Part shown: positions 19,206 through 29,434 of the stretch, one piece after another | How positions within the stretch are numbered: the first letter of the stretch is position 1 | Layout: the number at the start of each line of letters is the position of its first letter | Source: Rhizobium sp. Root482 | Lineage (GTDB): Bacteria; Pseudomonadota; Alphaproteobacteria; Rhizobiales; Rhizobiaceae | Direction: 5' to 3' | Length of the DNA: 64,000 bases | Assembly: GCF_001426565.1 (NCBI RefSeq) | Contig: NZ_LMFA01000003.1 | Location: 37,939-101,938, forward strand | Made by a program: the position numbers and the translations under genes | Notes under the pieces: generated by a model | Database searches by the model: none | What the model was told of the DNA's origin: nothing | Seen by the model: the letters and a program-made list of their open reading frames with translations, nothing else

Positions 19206-20090
19206 TTAGAGCGCTTCCGCGCCCGAAATGATTTCAATGAGTTCCTTGGTGATCTGGGCCTGACGCTGACGGTTGTAGGACAGCGTCAGCTTGTTGATCA
19301 TCTCACCGGCATTGCGCGTGGCGTTGTCCATCGCGCTCATCTTGGCACCCATTTCACCCGCGACGTTTTCGAGCAGAGCCCGGAAAACCTGCACCGAAAT
19401 GTTGCGCGGAATGAGGTCGCTGAGGATCTCTCCCGCGTCGGGCTCGTATTCGTAGATCGCCGCCGCACCTGCTTCGGTCGATACCGCTTCCGCCGGAGCG
19501 GCGGCAGGGATCAGCTGGAGCGCGGTCGGAACCTGGGAGATGACCGACTTGAACTCCGAATAGAACAGCGTGCAGACGTCGAACTCGTCCTTTTCGAACA
19601 GGCCGATGATCTTCTTGCCGATCTGGTCGGCATTTTCGAAGCCGATCTTCTTGACTTCGCGCAGGTCGACCCGGTCGATGATCAGCGAGGCGAATTCGCG
19701 ACGCAGGATATCGAAGCCCTTCTTGCCGACGCAGATGATCTTCACCGTCTTGCCTTCGGCCAGAAGCCTGCGCACATGGTCGCGGGCAAACCGGGCGATC
19801 TGGCTGTTGAAGCCGCCGCAAAGGCCGCGTTCCGCAGTGCAGACCACAAGCAGATGCGTCTGGTCGCGGCCGTTGCCGGTCATCAGGCGCGGTGCGCTGT
19901 CGTCGGCACCAACGGCCTGGGCGATGTTCGAGAGAACAGCGCTCATCCGCTGGGAATAAGGCCGTGCGGCCTCGGCCGCCTCCTGCGCACGCCGAAGCTT
20001 CGCCGCAGCGACCATTTTCATCGCCTTGGTGATCTTCTGCGTCGCCTTGACGGAGGCGATCCTGTTTTTCAGATCCTTAAGTGAAGGCAT
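19206..20090 (-). CDS. atpG: F1-ATP synthase gamma subunit
   Basis: Central rotor shaft of F1, 294 residues. The N-terminal helix [25 protein letters not shown] and the C-terminal helix [23 protein letters not shown] are diagnostic; these two helices form the coiled coil inside the alpha/beta ring. The [15 protein letters not shown] motif is also typical. It lies between atpA (26 bases upstream) and atpD, the usual F1 order. Confidence 0.97.
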   Translation of the reverse strand: MPSLKDLKNRIASVKATQKITKAMKMVAAAKLRRAQEAAEAARPYSQRMSAVLSNIAQAVGADDSAPRLMTGNGRDQTHLLVVCTAERGLCGGFNSQIARFARDHVRRLLAEGKTVKIICVGKKGFDILRREFASLIIDRVDLREVKKIGFENADQIGKKIIGLFEKDEFDVCTLFYSEFKSVISQVPTALQLIPAAAPAEAVSTEAGAAAIYEYEPDAGEILSDLIPRNISVQVFRALLENVAGEMGAKMSAMDNATRNAGEMINKLTLSYNRQRQAQITKELIEIISGAEAL

Positions 20091-20116
20091 CCGTTTCCGT
20101 CCTAACTGCTACCCGA

Positions 20117-21646
20117 TCAGGCGAAGGATTTCGCGAAGGTGTCGATGGCAGCCTTAAGCTTGCCCTTGACGTCGTCGCTGATGGCCTTGTCCTTGCGGAT
20201 CGTATCGAGAATGTCCTTGCCCTCGGAGCGCATGTAGGACAGGAGGCCCTGCTCGAAAGCGCCGACCTTGTTGACGGCGATCTTGTCGAGGTAGCCGTTG
20301 ACGCCGGCGAAGATCACAGCGACCTGTTCTTCCGTCTTCAGCGGCGAGAACTGCGGCTGCTTCAGGAGTTCGGTCAGGCGGGCGCCGCGGTTCAACAGGC
20401 GCTGCGTCGCGGCATCGAGGTCCGAGCCGAACTGGGCAAAGGCGGCCATTTCGCGATACTGGGCAAGCTCGCCCTTGATCGAGCCGGCAACCTGCTTCAT
20501 CGCCTTGATCTGCGCGGCCGAGCCGACGCGCGATACCGACAGGCCGACGTTCACCGCCGGGCGGATGCCCTGGTAGAACAGGTCGGTTTCGAGGAAGATC
20601 TGGCCATCGGTGATCGAGATCACGTTGGTCGGGATAAACGCCGAAACGTCGTTGCCCTGCGTTTCGATGACCGGCAGGGCCGTCAGCGAACCGGCGCCAT
20701 TGTCGTCGGAAAGCTTGGCGGCGCGCTCGAGAAGGCGCGAATGCAGGTAGAAGACGTCGCCCGGATAGGCTTCGCGGCCCGGCGGGCGGCGCAGAAGCAG
20801 CGACATCTGGCGATAGGACACGGCCTGCTTGGACAGATCGTCATAGCCGATCAGCGCGTGCATGCCGTTGTCGCGGAAATATTCGCCCATGGCGCAGCCG
20901 GCGAACGGCGCGAGATACTGCATCGGAGCCGGATCGGAGGCGGTCGCGGCAACGATGATCGAATATTTCAGTGCGCCGCGCTCTTCGAGCACCTTGACGA
21001 ACTGGGCAACCGTCGAACGCTTCTGGCCGATCGCGACATAGACGCAATAGAGCTTTTCGGCATCCGGGCCATTGTCGTGAATGGCCTTCTGGTTGAGGAT
21101 CGTGTCGAGGATGATGGCGGTCTTGCCGGTCTGGCGGTCGCCGATGACCAGCTCGCGCTGGCCGCGGCCGACCGGGATCAGCGCATCGATGGCCTTCAGG
21201 CCGGTCGACATCGGCTCATGCACCGACTTGCGCGGGATGATGCCCGGCGCCTTCACGTCGACGCGCGAACGGCGGGTCGCATTGATCGGACCCTTGCCGT
21301 CGATCGGATTGCCGAGCGCGTCGACGACGCGGCCGAGCAGTTCCGGACCAACCGGAACGTCAACGATGGCGCCGGTCCGCTTGACGGTGTCGCCTTCCTT
21401 GATCTCGCGGTCGGCACCGAAGATGACGACGCCGACATTGTCGGCTTCGAGGTTCAGCGCCATGCCGCGAATTCCACCGGGGAATTCGACCATCTCGCCG
21501 GCCTGGACATTGTCCAGACCGTAGACGCGGGCAATACCGTCACCGACGGAGAGCACCTGACCGACTTCGGAGACGACTGCCTCCTGGCCGAAATTTTTGA
21601 TCTGATCTTTGAGAATTGCGGAAATTTCCGCGGCGCGGATATCCAT
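20117..21646 (-). CDS. atpA: F1-ATP synthase alpha subunit
   Basis: Non-catalytic nucleotide-binding subunit of F1, 509 residues. The Walker A motif [10 protein letters not shown], the [10 protein letters not shown] signature and the C-terminal helical domain are present. Its ATG overlaps the last base of the atpH stop (TGATG), so translation is probably coupled. It begins [16 protein letters not shown], the usual alphaproteobacterial N-terminus. Confidence 0.97.
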   Translation of the reverse strand: MDIRAAEISAILKDQIKNFGQEAVVSEVGQVLSVGDGIARVYGLDNVQAGEMVEFPGGIRGMALNLEADNVGVVIFGADREIKEGDTVKRTGAIVDVPVGPELLGRVVDALGNPIDGKGPINATRRSRVDVKAPGIIPRKSVHEPMSTGLKAIDALIPVGRGQRELVIGDRQTGKTAIILDTILNQKAIHDNGPDAEKLYCVYVAIGQKRSTVAQFVKVLEERGALKYSIIVAATASDPAPMQYLAPFAGCAMGEYFRDNGMHALIGYDDLSKQAVSYRQMSLLLRRPPGREAYPGDVFYLHSRLLERAAKLSDDNGAGSLTALPVIETQGNDVSAFIPTNVISITDGQIFLETDLFYQGIRPAVNVGLSVSRVGSAAQIKAMKQVAGSIKGELAQYREMAAFAQFGSDLDAATQRLLNRGARLTELLKQPQFSPLKTEEQVAVIFAGVNGYLDKIAVNKVGAFEQGLLSYMRSEGKDILDTIRKDKAISDDVKGKLKAAIDTFAKSFA

Positions 21647-22212
21647 CAGCCGACCTCTTTCAGTGCAAGCTTAAGGCTCGAAAGCTTTGTGCGAAGGGAA
21701 GTGTCAATCTGGCGGGACCCGACCTTGACGATCAGACCACCGAGAAGAGAGGGTTCAACCGTGACGTTGAGCGTCACGTCTTTGCCGGTGACGCTCTTCA
21801 GCGCCGCCTTCAATTCGATTTGCTGCGCTTCCGTGAGCGCATGGGCAGAGGCCACCTCGGCGGAAACCTCGCCCCGATGACGGGCGGCGGTTTCGCGATA
21901 GGACCTGACGATGCCGGGCACCGCGAAGAGACGGCGATTGCGGGCAACGACCTTCAGGAAATTGCCCGTGAGACCGGTAATGCCGGCGCGCGCGATGATC
22001 GCGGAAATGGCCTTGAACTGGTCGTCGGCGGAAAAGACCGGGCTGACGATGAGGCGCTTCAGATCGGCGCTTTCGTCGATCATGCGCTGGAAACTGTCGA
22101 GATCGGCACCGACGCTATCGACGGCTCCCGCTTCGAGCGCGAGATCGAAAAGCGAAGACGCGTATCTTTCTGCAACACCGGAAATAAGCTGGGATGTGTC
22201 TGCCACGGGCAC
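21646..22212 (-). CDS. atpH: F1-ATP synthase delta subunit
   Basis: Delta (OSCP-like) subunit linking F1 to the peripheral stalk, 188 residues. N-terminal [17 protein letters not shown] and C-terminal [35 protein letters not shown] match the family. The start is GTG at 22212 with AAGAGAAG upstream; an internal GTG at 22206 is a close alternative. It is the first gene of the F1 operon. No F0 genes are nearby, as usual in alphaproteobacteria. The 260 bases upstream are AT-richer and probably hold the promoter, but no clear elements were assigned. Confidence 0.95.
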   Translation of the reverse strand: MPVADTSQLISGVAERYASSLFDLALEAGAVDSVGADLDSFQRMIDESADLKRLIVSPVFSADDQFKAISAIIARAGITGLTGNFLKVVARNRRLFAVPGIVRSYRETAARHRGEVSAEVASAHALTEAQQIELKAALKSVTGKDVTLNVTVEPSLLGGLIVKVGSRQIDTSLRTKLSSLKLALKEVG

Positions 22213-22472
22213 AAGCTTCTCTTATTTTAATTCAAGAGCGATGTCTGCGGAGAACCGTAAACCCAACATCTTGAATTTGCTGCGATATTTAAGGGCTATT
22301 CAGACCAGGCGGCCTGTTTCCCTCACAAGTCGCGGTTCGTCTAGCATAGGATATCTGGACTCGCAACACGCCAACCGCATGAATGCGCCATAAGACCGCA
22401 TGGTTTGACCGAATTTTGCCAAAAATGGGGTATCAACTAAGGGTGCGAGCCCTTGACCTGCGGCGATCGGGC

Positions 22473-22859
22473 TCAGACAAATCCGAAGACATAGGCCAGC
22501 GGCAGGCCCGCAAGCACGATCTGGACCAGGAGATAGGCCCAGTTGACGAGCGTATTTCCGCCATCCGACAACATCGACAGGATGCGCCCGAAGGCGGCGA
22601 GCGCAAAGGCGGCCCCAAGCGCCAGATAGACCATCGGCTGGGCAAGCAACACCGCCGCAAGGCCAAGCCCGAGAGGAAAGCCGCCCATGACGGAGCGCGC
22701 CTCCGCATAGCCGCCGCGCCGGCCTTCACGCAGATCGAGCCCCAGCGCCCGAAAGGCGAGACCGGGCGCGAACAGGAAAACAATCCCGATCGCCGCCGTC
22801 GCCACGGCCGCGCAGAACGCCAGGAATTCCCCTGTTTCGGTCGGAATATAGAATTCCAT
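22473..22859 (-). CDS. Small membrane protein, DUF4345-like
   Basis: A 128-residue protein with four predicted membrane segments (about 11-33, 53-72, 75-93 and 103-125). The arrangement of EARSVMGGFPLGLGL followed by AFALAAFGRILSMLSDG resembles the DUF4345 family of unknown function. The start at ATG 22859 was chosen for its AAGGAGGGC ribosome-binding site; the frame extends to 22928 without one. It lies between priA and atpH on the minus strand but with long gaps to both, so it probably has its own promoter. Confidence 0.7.
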   Translation of the reverse strand: MEFYIPTETGEFLAFCAAVATAAIGIVFLFAPGLAFRALGLDLREGRRGGYAEARSVMGGFPLGLGLAAVLLAQPMVYLALGAAFALAAFGRILSMLSDGGNTLVNWAYLLVQIVLAGLPLAYVFGFV

Positions 22860-23000
22860 GGCACGCCCTCCTTCAGCCTGATTTCCCTGATCTAACCCAA
22901 CTACGGATGAAAGGGAATCGACAGGCAAGCGGAATTTGGTACCGCCTCACACGCCATTCGAGCGCTTGAGGACTAACAATTGCGTCGTCACCCACCCTCC

Positions 23001-23152
23001 TCCGTCATCCCTGTGCGTGTCACAGGGATCCAGCCACCGCGCGTCTGCGCGGTGAAAGGACCTTTGGTATCCGATGGTGGCAAGTCTTCAACGCCGCGGA
23101 CGCGGCGTTGCTGGATCCCCGGAACTCGCTGCGCTCGCACGAGGATGACGGG
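23001..23152. repeat. Type-B palindromic repeat (copy 1)
   Basis: An element of about 152 bases bounded by CCGTCATCC and GGATGACGG. Inside the ends are ATCCAGCCA-type arms and a CCGCGCG/CGCGGTG stem. The same element in opposite orientation occurs at 30706-30876, with near-identical arms and a different centre. It occupies most of the gap between priA and the membrane gene; nothing else is seen there. Confidence 0.75.
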
Positions 23153-23187
23153 CGATTTGCCGGCAACAAGAGGAGGTCGCGTCCCTC

Positions 23188-25389
23188 TCACAGAAAACTC
23201 TGCGGATCGATATCAAGCTGCACGTTCACCGACCCGCGCGGCTTCGGGCCGCTCGCCAGCATCGTCTTCACAAAGCCCTGCATGTCGGCATTGCGGCGGC
23301 CGTGGACGAGAAGGCGGAAGCGGTGGCGGCCGCGGATCAGCGCCAGCGGCGCCTCGGCCGGGCCGAGAATGCTGATGCCGGTGACCTTCGGCGCCGCCTG
23401 CCGCAGGCCGCGCGCATGGGTTTCCGCGTCGGCGCGGGTTTCGGCCGAGACGATGATCGAGGCAAGCCGGCCGAAGGGCGGCAGCAGCGCCTTTTCGCGC
23501 TCGCCGATCTCGCGCTCGTAGAAAGCCTGCTGGTCGCCGGAGACGATGGCCTGCATCACCGGATGCTGCGGCTGGTAGGTCTGCAGCAGCCCCAGGCTCT
23601 TCAACCCGGTGCGCCCGGCCCGCCCGGTTACCTGGCTGAGCAGCTGGAAGGTGCGCTCGGCGGCACGCGGATCGCCATTGGCAAGGCCGATATCGGCATC
23701 GACGATGCCGACCAGCGTCATCATCGGAAAATTATGACCCTTCGCCACCAATTGCGTGCCGACGACGATATCGGCTTCACCCCTGGCAATGGCCTCCAGC
23801 TCCAGCCTGAGCCGCTTGACGCCCATCAGGTCGGAGGACAAGACGATGGTGCGTGCATCGGGAAAATGCCGGTCGACCTCCTCGGCGATGCGCTCGACGC
23901 CCGGCCCACAGGCGACGAGGTGATCGAAGGTGCCGCATTCCGGGCAGGCTTCCGGCGTCTTCTCGGCATAGCCGCAGTGATGGCACTGGATCTGGCCTCG
24001 GAATCGGTGCTCGACCAGCCAGCTGGAGCAGTCCGGGCACTGGAAGCGATGGCCGCAGACCCGGCAGAGCGTCAGCGGCGCATAGCCGCGCCGGTTGAGA
24101 AAGAGCAGCGCCTGTTCGCCGCGCCCCACCGTCTTGCCGATCTGGTTCAACAGCACCGGCGACAGGAAGCCGCCTCGTTCCGGCGGATGGCGGCGCATAT
24201 CGACCACGCCCAGCGTCGGAAGCGCGGCATCGCCAAACCGCGTCGGCAGGTGGATCGGCTTGTAGCGGCCGAGATCGCCGTTTACTCGGCTTTCGACCGA
24301 GGGCGTCGCCGAAACGAGCACGATCGGGAAGTCACCGATCCGGGCGCGCACCACCGCCATGTCGCGCGCATTGTAGAAGACCCGGTCCTCCTGCTTGTAG
24401 GCCGGGTCATGTTCCTCATCGACGACGATCAGGCCGAGATCCTCGAACGGCAGGAACAGCGCCGAGCGGGCGCCGGCCACCACCCGCACGCCGCCTTCCG
24501 TCACCTGCCGCCAGACCTTTTCACGGGTTCTCGGCGCAAGGTCGGAATGCCATTCGGCGGGCTTGGTGCCGAACCGGTCCTGGAAACGCTCCATGAAACT
24601 TGCCGTGAGGGCGATTTCCGGCAGGAGGATGAGCACCTGCCTGCCCGCCTTCAGCGTGGCGGCGATCGCCTCGAAATAAACCTCGGTCTTGCCCGAACCA
24701 GTAATCCCGTCGATCAGCGAGACGGAAAACCCGCCGTTCTCGACGCTTTCGAGGAGATCGCTGGCCGCCTGTTTCTGCGGCCCTTCCAGCCGGTGCCGGG
24801 CAAAATCCGGATCGGGCGGCGCCACCACCGGCGGCGGCGCCATGAACACCGTCTCGAACACACCCTGCTGCGTCAGCCCGTCGATGACGCTGGACGAGGT
24901 ACCGGCCGCATGCGCAAGACCGGAGCGCGTCCAGGCAAACCCATTGTCGGCCGCCGCGATCACCCGCTCGCGCGCCGAGGTCAGCCGTTCGGGGCGGGCC
25001 TCGGTCAGCCGCAGCGCCTCCACCATCGGCTCGGGATCGAAGGCGGCCGGCGCGCGCAGCGCCATGCGGGCAACGAGGCCGGGCGGCGAGACCGTATAGG
25101 CCGCCACCCAATCCAGAAAGGCGCGCATATCGCTCGCCAGCGGCGGGCAATCGAAGACACGGGTGATCTCCTTCAGCTTTTTCGGATCGACGCCGTGGTC
25201 CTCGCCGTCCCAGACGACGCCCACGACCTGGCGCGGCCCGAGCGGCACCTGAACGATCGAGCCGGGCTCGACCGCCATGCCCTCCGGCACCGCATAGGAA
25301 TAGGCTTTCGGGGCAGGCATGGGCACCAGAACGGGCACCACCCGGCGGGCGGGCGGGCCGCCAAACAAATCGCTCGAATCTTCAGTCAT
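23188..25389 (-). CDS. priA: Primosomal replication protein N' (PriA helicase)
   Basis: Replication-restart helicase of 733 residues. The N-terminal DNA-binding domain is followed by a helicase core with Walker A GITGSGKTEVY, a VVDEEHDPAYKQ DEAH-type motif and a zinc-binding insertion rich in cysteines (CRVCGHRFQCPDC, then CHHCGYAEKTPEACPEC). The C-terminal helicase motif VTGRAGR is present. It loads the replicative helicase at stalled forks in the cytoplasm. Divergent from the transaldolase gene, 96 bases apart. Its proximity to xerC is common in rhizobia. Confidence 0.96.
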   Translation of the reverse strand: MTEDSSDLFGGPPARRVVPVLVPMPAPKAYSYAVPEGMAVEPGSIVQVPLGPRQVVGVVWDGEDHGVDPKKLKEITRVFDCPPLASDMRAFLDWVAAYTVSPPGLVARMALRAPAAFDPEPMVEALRLTEARPERLTSARERVIAAADNGFAWTRSGLAHAAGTSSSVIDGLTQQGVFETVFMAPPPVVAPPDPDFARHRLEGPQKQAASDLLESVENGGFSVSLIDGITGSGKTEVYFEAIAATLKAGRQVLILLPEIALTASFMERFQDRFGTKPAEWHSDLAPRTREKVWRQVTEGGVRVVAGARSALFLPFEDLGLIVVDEEHDPAYKQEDRVFYNARDMAVVRARIGDFPIVLVSATPSVESRVNGDLGRYKPIHLPTRFGDAALPTLGVVDMRRHPPERGGFLSPVLLNQIGKTVGRGEQALLFLNRRGYAPLTLCRVCGHRFQCPDCSSWLVEHRFRGQIQCHHCGYAEKTPEACPECGTFDHLVACGPGVERIAEEVDRHFPDARTIVLSSDLMGVKRLRLELEAIARGEADIVVGTQLVAKGHNFPMMTLVGIVDADIGLANGDPRAAERTFQLLSQVTGRAGRTGLKSLGLLQTYQPQHPVMQAIVSGDQQAFYEREIGEREKALLPPFGRLASIIVSAETRADAETHARGLRQAAPKVTGISILGPAEAPLALIRGRHRFRLLVHGRRNADMQGFVKTMLASGPKPRGSVNVQLDIDPQSFL

Positions 25390-25485
25390 CGGCCGTGACC
25401 TTGCCTTCGCTTTGCTTTAAAGAAAACCCCGAAACAACAAAGCGGCCGCGCGTTCCCCACCCCGCGCGGTGAAAGGGAGAGTTCC

Positions 25486-26139
25486 ATGAAGTTTTTTGTC
25501 GATACGGCCGATGTGAATGAAATTCGCGAATTGAACGATCTTGGTTTCGTCGACGGCGTGACGACCAATCCCTCGCTGATCCTGAAGTCCGGCCGCAACA
25601 TCCTCGAAGTCACCAAGGAAATCTGCGACATCGTCGAAGGGCCGGTCTCGTCGGAAGTCACCGCCACCGAATATGACGCGATCATGAAGGAAGCGGCGGT
25701 CATCGCCAAGATCGCCGACAATATCTGCATCAAGCTGCCCTTGACGCTCGATGGCCTGAAAGCCTGCAAGAACCTGTCCTCGGACGGTCACCTCACCAAT
25801 GTGACGCTCTGCTTCTCGGCCAACCAGGCGCTGCTCGCCGCCCGGGCCGGCGCTACCTTCATCTCGCCCTTCATCGGCCGCCTCGACGATATCGGGCTTG
25901 ACGGCATGGACCTGATCCAGGAAATCCGCCAGATCTACGACAATTACGGCTTCGAGACCGAAATCCTCGCGGCTTCCGCCCGCACGGTCAACCACATCAA
26001 GGCGGCAGCCCTGATCGGCGCCGACGTTGTCACCGCTCCGCCGGCGACCCTCAAAGCCCTCGTCAAGCACCCCCTGACCGACAAGGGCCTGGAAACCTTC
26101 CTCGCCGACTGGGCCAAGACCGGCCAGAAGATCGCCTGA
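25486..26139 (+). CDS. tal: Transaldolase (short TalB3/FSA type)
   Basis: A 217-residue class I aldolase of the short transaldolase / fructose-6-phosphate aldolase group. The N-terminal [15 protein letters not shown] and [10 protein letters not shown] are diagnostic; the Schiff-base lysine is in NICIKLPLT, and [10 protein letters not shown] is a conserved active-site strand. It acts in the non-oxidative pentose phosphate pathway. The short form is typical of many alphaproteobacteria. GAAAGGGAGAG precedes the ATG. It ends at a strong intrinsic terminator. Confidence 0.93.
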   Translation: MKFFVDTADVNEIRELNDLGFVDGVTTNPSLILKSGRNILEVTKEICDIVEGPVSSEVTATEYDAIMKEAAVIAKIADNICIKLPLTLDGLKACKNLSSDGHLTNVTLCFSANQALLAARAGATFISPFIGRLDDIGLDGMDLIQEIRQIYDNYGFETEILAASARTVNHIKAAALIGADVVTAPPATLKALVKHPLTDKGLETFLADWAKTGQKIA

Positions 26140-26165
26140 TCTTTTAAGGATTGGGAATAAACCAA

Positions 26166-26200
26166 GAGCCCTGCGAGACGATCGCGGGGCTTTTCTTTTT
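26166..26200 (+). terminator. Intrinsic terminator after tal
   Basis: A 10-base-pair stem (26167-26176 with 26182-26191, one G-U pair), loop GACGA and a tail TTTTCTTTTT. It lies 27 bases after the transaldolase stop. The tail runs into the stop codon of the convergent ATPase gene. Confidence 0.88.
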
Positions 26201-27332
26201 AATCATCATCCTCATCGATCATCCCCGTCAGCCGCATGCCCTCGATCCAGGTCGCGCCATCCTTGCGGATGACCCGCTTCGGGCGCGTGCCGCAGCGCTT
26301 CTCAATCTCCGCGCCCAGCAGTTCCGAATGGGTGACAATCCAGATCTGGCTGTCGGCGGAGGCGCTGGCGATCATTTGGGCAAGGGCGGGCAGCATGTCC
26401 GGATGCAGGCTGGTTTCCGGTTCGTTGAGCGCGATGAAACGCGGGCGGCGGTAGGAGAGCAGCGCTCCGGCCAGTGCCAGAAACCGCATCTGGCCGTCCG
26501 ACAGTTCGCGTGGCGAAAACTGGCGCTGCGGAAAGTCCGGGAAGACCAGCGAGAATTCCGCGAACTCCAGGGGATCGGGAACCACAAGACGAGCACCGCC
26601 AAAGGCATCGGCAACGGCGCGGTCAAGATCGACCGTATCCTGGCGGGTATGCGCAAGCGTTGCGAAGACGGCGGCAAGATTGGAGCCATCCTCATCCAGC
26701 ATCGTGGCGGTGACGGCGAGGCAAGGCGAACGCAGCGGCGAATCCCGGTCGGTTCGAAACCCGTGAAAAAAGCGCCAGCCGTCGATCGCGCGACGGAAGG
26801 TCCCGATTTCCGGATAGTGGCCGGCATCGCCGAGCAGCGCAATGGCCGTTTCCGAGGTCAGCGCCTGTTCCGGATACTCCTCCATCCGGCCGACGCCATT
26901 CCTGACGGAGATCAATGGCCCCTTGCGCTTCATCATCGTCGTCGGGCGTCCGGCGTCCACCCGCAACTCCTCCTCCTTCACCTGTGGCTCGAAGGCGAAA
27001 CCGGCCGCGTCTATCGGTGGTCTCAACCCGGCCTCCACCCGGTAGTGAAAGCTCAGAGCCCGTTCCTCATCCAGAAGCTCCGCCTCGAGCTTGATGCGGA
27101 CCGGGTCGCCGCTGCGACGCCTGCCGCTCCACAGGGTCGAGGCCATACCGCCTTCGCGGGCAATCTCGTGGGCAAGCCTGCCGCGCACGGCGGCCTGGAT
27201 AAGCTGCAAGGCACGATAGAGATTGGACTTGCCGACACCGTTTTCGCCGATGAACAGGTTGACGCCCGCCATGTCCGTTCGAATGGATTTCAGGGACCGA
27301 TAATTGGCGGCGAACATGGAGCGAATCTGCAT
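26199..27332 (-). CDS. AAA-type predicted ATPase (COG4637-like)
   Basis: A 377-residue ABC/SMC-type ATPase. Walker A is GENGVGKSNL (about 28-37), the signature region is LSDGQMRFLAL, Walker B reads FIALNEPETSLHP, and the switch region is IWIVTHSE. The Asn in LNEPE instead of Asp is also usual in COG4637 proteins. There is no TOPRIM nuclease domain as in OLD proteins. The start MQIRSMF at 27332 fits the family; the longer open frame to 27809 only reads antisense-like sequence from the next gene. It lies 8 bases after the acyltransferase gene, probably in one transcript. Its function is unknown. Confidence 0.8.
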   Translation of the reverse strand: MQIRSMFAANYRSLKSIRTDMAGVNLFIGENGVGKSNLYRALQLIQAAVRGRLAHEIAREGGMASTLWSGRRRSGDPVRIKLEAELLDEERALSFHYRVEAGLRPPIDAAGFAFEPQVKEEELRVDAGRPTTMMKRKGPLISVRNGVGRMEEYPEQALTSETAIALLGDAGHYPEIGTFRRAIDGWRFFHGFRTDRDSPLRSPCLAVTATMLDEDGSNLAAVFATLAHTRQDTVDLDRAVADAFGGARLVVPDPLEFAEFSLVFPDFPQRQFSPRELSDGQMRFLALAGALLSYRRPRFIALNEPETSLHPDMLPALAQMIASASADSQIWIVTHSELLGAEIEKRCGTRPKRVIRKDGATWIEGMRLTGMIDEDDD

Positions 27333-27340
27333 GATGCAGA

Positions 27341-28267
27341 TTACCTGATCGTCTCCACGGGCGGAACCGGGTTGCCGAACTGCGCATCGCCGTCCCGCGC
27401 CAGGTCGAACACCGTGTGCCTTTCCAGCGCCCGTGTCACCTCCCCCGGATCGCCGTCCAGCGCATCCGGCGAAATGAGGTTGCCGATGGTGAAGTCGAAG
27501 CGGTTGCCCTTCTTGTTCAGAAGCTCGTGGAAGACGGTCATGTCGCGCAGTTCGGTCGACCATTTGGCCAGCCAGTAGAACAGGCCGGAATTGCGCGCCG
27601 CCATGTGCACCGGCAGGATCGGCAAGTTGTATTTGCGGGCGAAGCTGACGGCCGAGGTCTTCCAGGGGCGCTCGTTGAGCCTGCCATCCGCCCAATAGGC
27701 GATGCGGCCGGAGGGAAATAGCACCGTCGCCTTGCCTTCCGAGATCGCCCGGTTGGTCACCTGCAGCGTTTCGCGCGCCTTCAGCTTCGACTTGTGCTCG
27801 TCGCGCCATTCCACCGGAATGACCATCTCGACGAAGCGCGGATTGACCCGGATCGCATCGCGATTGGCAAAGAACATCATGTCGGGACGGCGGGCTTTCA
27901 GGAGGTCGAAGACGGCGATCCCGTCGGCAATGCCTGTCGGATGGTTGCTGACGAGGAGAAAGCCGCCCTTTTCCGGGATTCGCTCCGGCGCGCGCACGCG
28001 GATATCCAGCGACAGGCTTTCGCTCAGATGCTCGAAGGCCTGGAAACCGGGCGCATTGGCAACGGCATCGGCGAATTGGATCGCCTTTCGATAATTCAGC
28101 ACCGTATAGAGAAGCGGCCGCATCACCGGCCAGAGCGGATGCTTGACGATGCGCTGGCCGCGCTCGGCAATCAGCGTATCGACGATATGACCCGGCTGTC
28201 CCTGCGAAACCAGCGCCACCGTCTCGGCGAAATGCGCAAAACCGCTTGCCGGATCCCGTCTTGCCAT
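27341..28267 (-). CDS. PlsC-like lysophospholipid acyltransferase
   Basis: A 308-residue acyltransferase of the glycerol-phosphate acyltransferase superfamily. The HX4D catalytic motif is NHPTGIAD and the acceptor-binding motif is LFPSGRIAYW. The expected reaction is transfer of an acyl chain to a lysophospholipid or related lipid at the inner membrane; whether the substrate is lysophosphatidate or lyso-ornithine lipid cannot be decided. The start at 28267 has GGGAG upstream; the frame extends 6 codons further. It is divergent from xerC and followed closely by the ATPase gene. Confidence 0.82.
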   Translation of the reverse strand: MARRDPASGFAHFAETVALVSQGQPGHIVDTLIAERGQRIVKHPLWPVMRPLLYTVLNYRKAIQFADAVANAPGFQAFEHLSESLSLDIRVRAPERIPEKGGFLLVSNHPTGIADGIAVFDLLKARRPDMMFFANRDAIRVNPRFVEMVIPVEWRDEHKSKLKARETLQVTNRAISEGKATVLFPSGRIAYWADGRLNERPWKTSAVSFARKYNLPILPVHMAARNSGLFYWLAKWSTELRDMTVFHELLNKKGNRFDFTIGNLISPDALDGDPGEVTRALERHTVFDLARDGDAQFGNPVPPVETIR

Positions 28268-28394
28268 CACTTCTCCCGCCTCCACGCCCTCAGCTATCGC
28301 AGTTCAATATGATCCGAACATGACAAATTCCAAGAGCCGTTAGCAAAAACGAAGGGGCTTTGCGCACAGAATCCCGCTTTGACCAGTGCGGGGC

Positions 28395-29336
28395 ATGCGC
28401 GTGAACGAAGTGTTGATCATCGGCCATCCGGAATTGATGCTGGAGCGCCTGCGCTGGCTGGCAAGCCTTGGCGAAGAACGCCGCCTGTCGGACAAGACGG
28501 TCGAGGCCTATGAGCGCGATACTCGCCAGTTTCTCCACTTCCTCACCGGCCATCTGGCCGGTCCGGCGCGGCTTTCCGATATCAGCGCCCTCCGCCCCGC
28601 AGACCTGCGCGGCTTTCTGGCGTCCCGCCGGAGAGACGGCGCCGGCGCCCGCACGCTGGGGCGCGGCCTGGCCGGCCTGCGCTCCTTCCTGCGGCATCTG
28701 GAGAAGAAGGGGCTCGCCAATGCCGCCGGCGCGTCTGCCGTGCGCTCGCCGAAACAGCCGAAATCGCTGCCCAAGCCGCTGACCGATCGCGACGCGCTGA
28801 TGGTGGTGACGAGCGAGGCGCAGCTGGCCGAGGAGCCCTGGATCGCCGCCCGCAACGCCGCCGTGCTGACCCTGCTCTATGGCTGCGGCCTGCGCATTTC
28901 CGAGGCGCTCGATCTCACGCCCTCCGATTTCGCCGACACACCGACGGCGCTGCGCATCCACGGCAAGGGCGGCAAGACCCGCATTGTGCCGCTGATCGCG
29001 GCGGCCATCGATGCGGTTCGGGCCTATCAGAAACTCTGCCCCCATCATCTGGAGGGTACTGCCGCGCTGTTTCGCGGCGCCAGGGGCGGCACGCTGCAGC
29101 CGGCCATCATCCAGCGCGAAATGCAGAAACTGCGCGGCGCGCTCGGCCTGCCCGATACCGCGACGCCGCATGCGTTGCGCCATTCTTTCGCCACCCATCT
29201 TCTGGCCGGCGGCGGCGATCTCCGCACCATCCAGGAATTGCTCGGCCATGCCAGTCTGTCCACCACCCAGGTCTATACCGGCGTCGATTCCGCAAGGCTG
29301 CTGGAAATCTACGACCGGGCCCATCCACGCGCCTGA
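28395..29336 (+). CDS. xerC: Tyrosine recombinase XerC
   Basis: Site-specific recombinase that resolves chromosome dimers at dif together with XerD. The N-terminal SAM-like core-binding domain (about 15-110) is followed by a catalytic domain with all tyrosine-recombinase residues: R in GCGLRISEAL, K in GKGGKTR, HALRHSF (HxxR), H in LLGHASL and the nucleophile Y in QVYTGV. It is about 313 residues long. An in-frame GTG at 28386 is an alternative start. XerC rather than XerD is inferred from the neighbourhood of priA. Confidence 0.9.
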   Translation: MRVNEVLIIGHPELMLERLRWLASLGEERRLSDKTVEAYERDTRQFLHFLTGHLAGPARLSDISALRPADLRGFLASRRRDGAGARTLGRGLAGLRSFLRHLEKKGLANAAGASAVRSPKQPKSLPKPLTDRDALMVVTSEAQLAEEPWIAARNAAVLTLLYGCGLRISEALDLTPSDFADTPTALRIHGKGGKTRIVPLIAAAIDAVRAYQKLCPHHLEGTAALFRGARGGTLQPAIIQREMQKLRGALGLPDTATPHALRHSFATHLLAGGGDLRTIQELLGHASLSTTQVYTGVDSARLLEIYDRAHPRA

Positions 29337-29434
29337 AATTTGCCGGTTAAGGCGCATTAACCAGTTTTGTTAAAGGCGCTGTGAGAGCGCCCGCGCTAGG
29401 CTTGGCGCAATAACGATCGCAGACAGGAACGACG

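Noticed and set aside
26199..27332. ATPase considered as an OLD/Gabija-like defence protein
   Set aside because: There is no TOPRIM domain and no UvrD-like or other partner; the neighbours are housekeeping genes. Family features fit COG4637.
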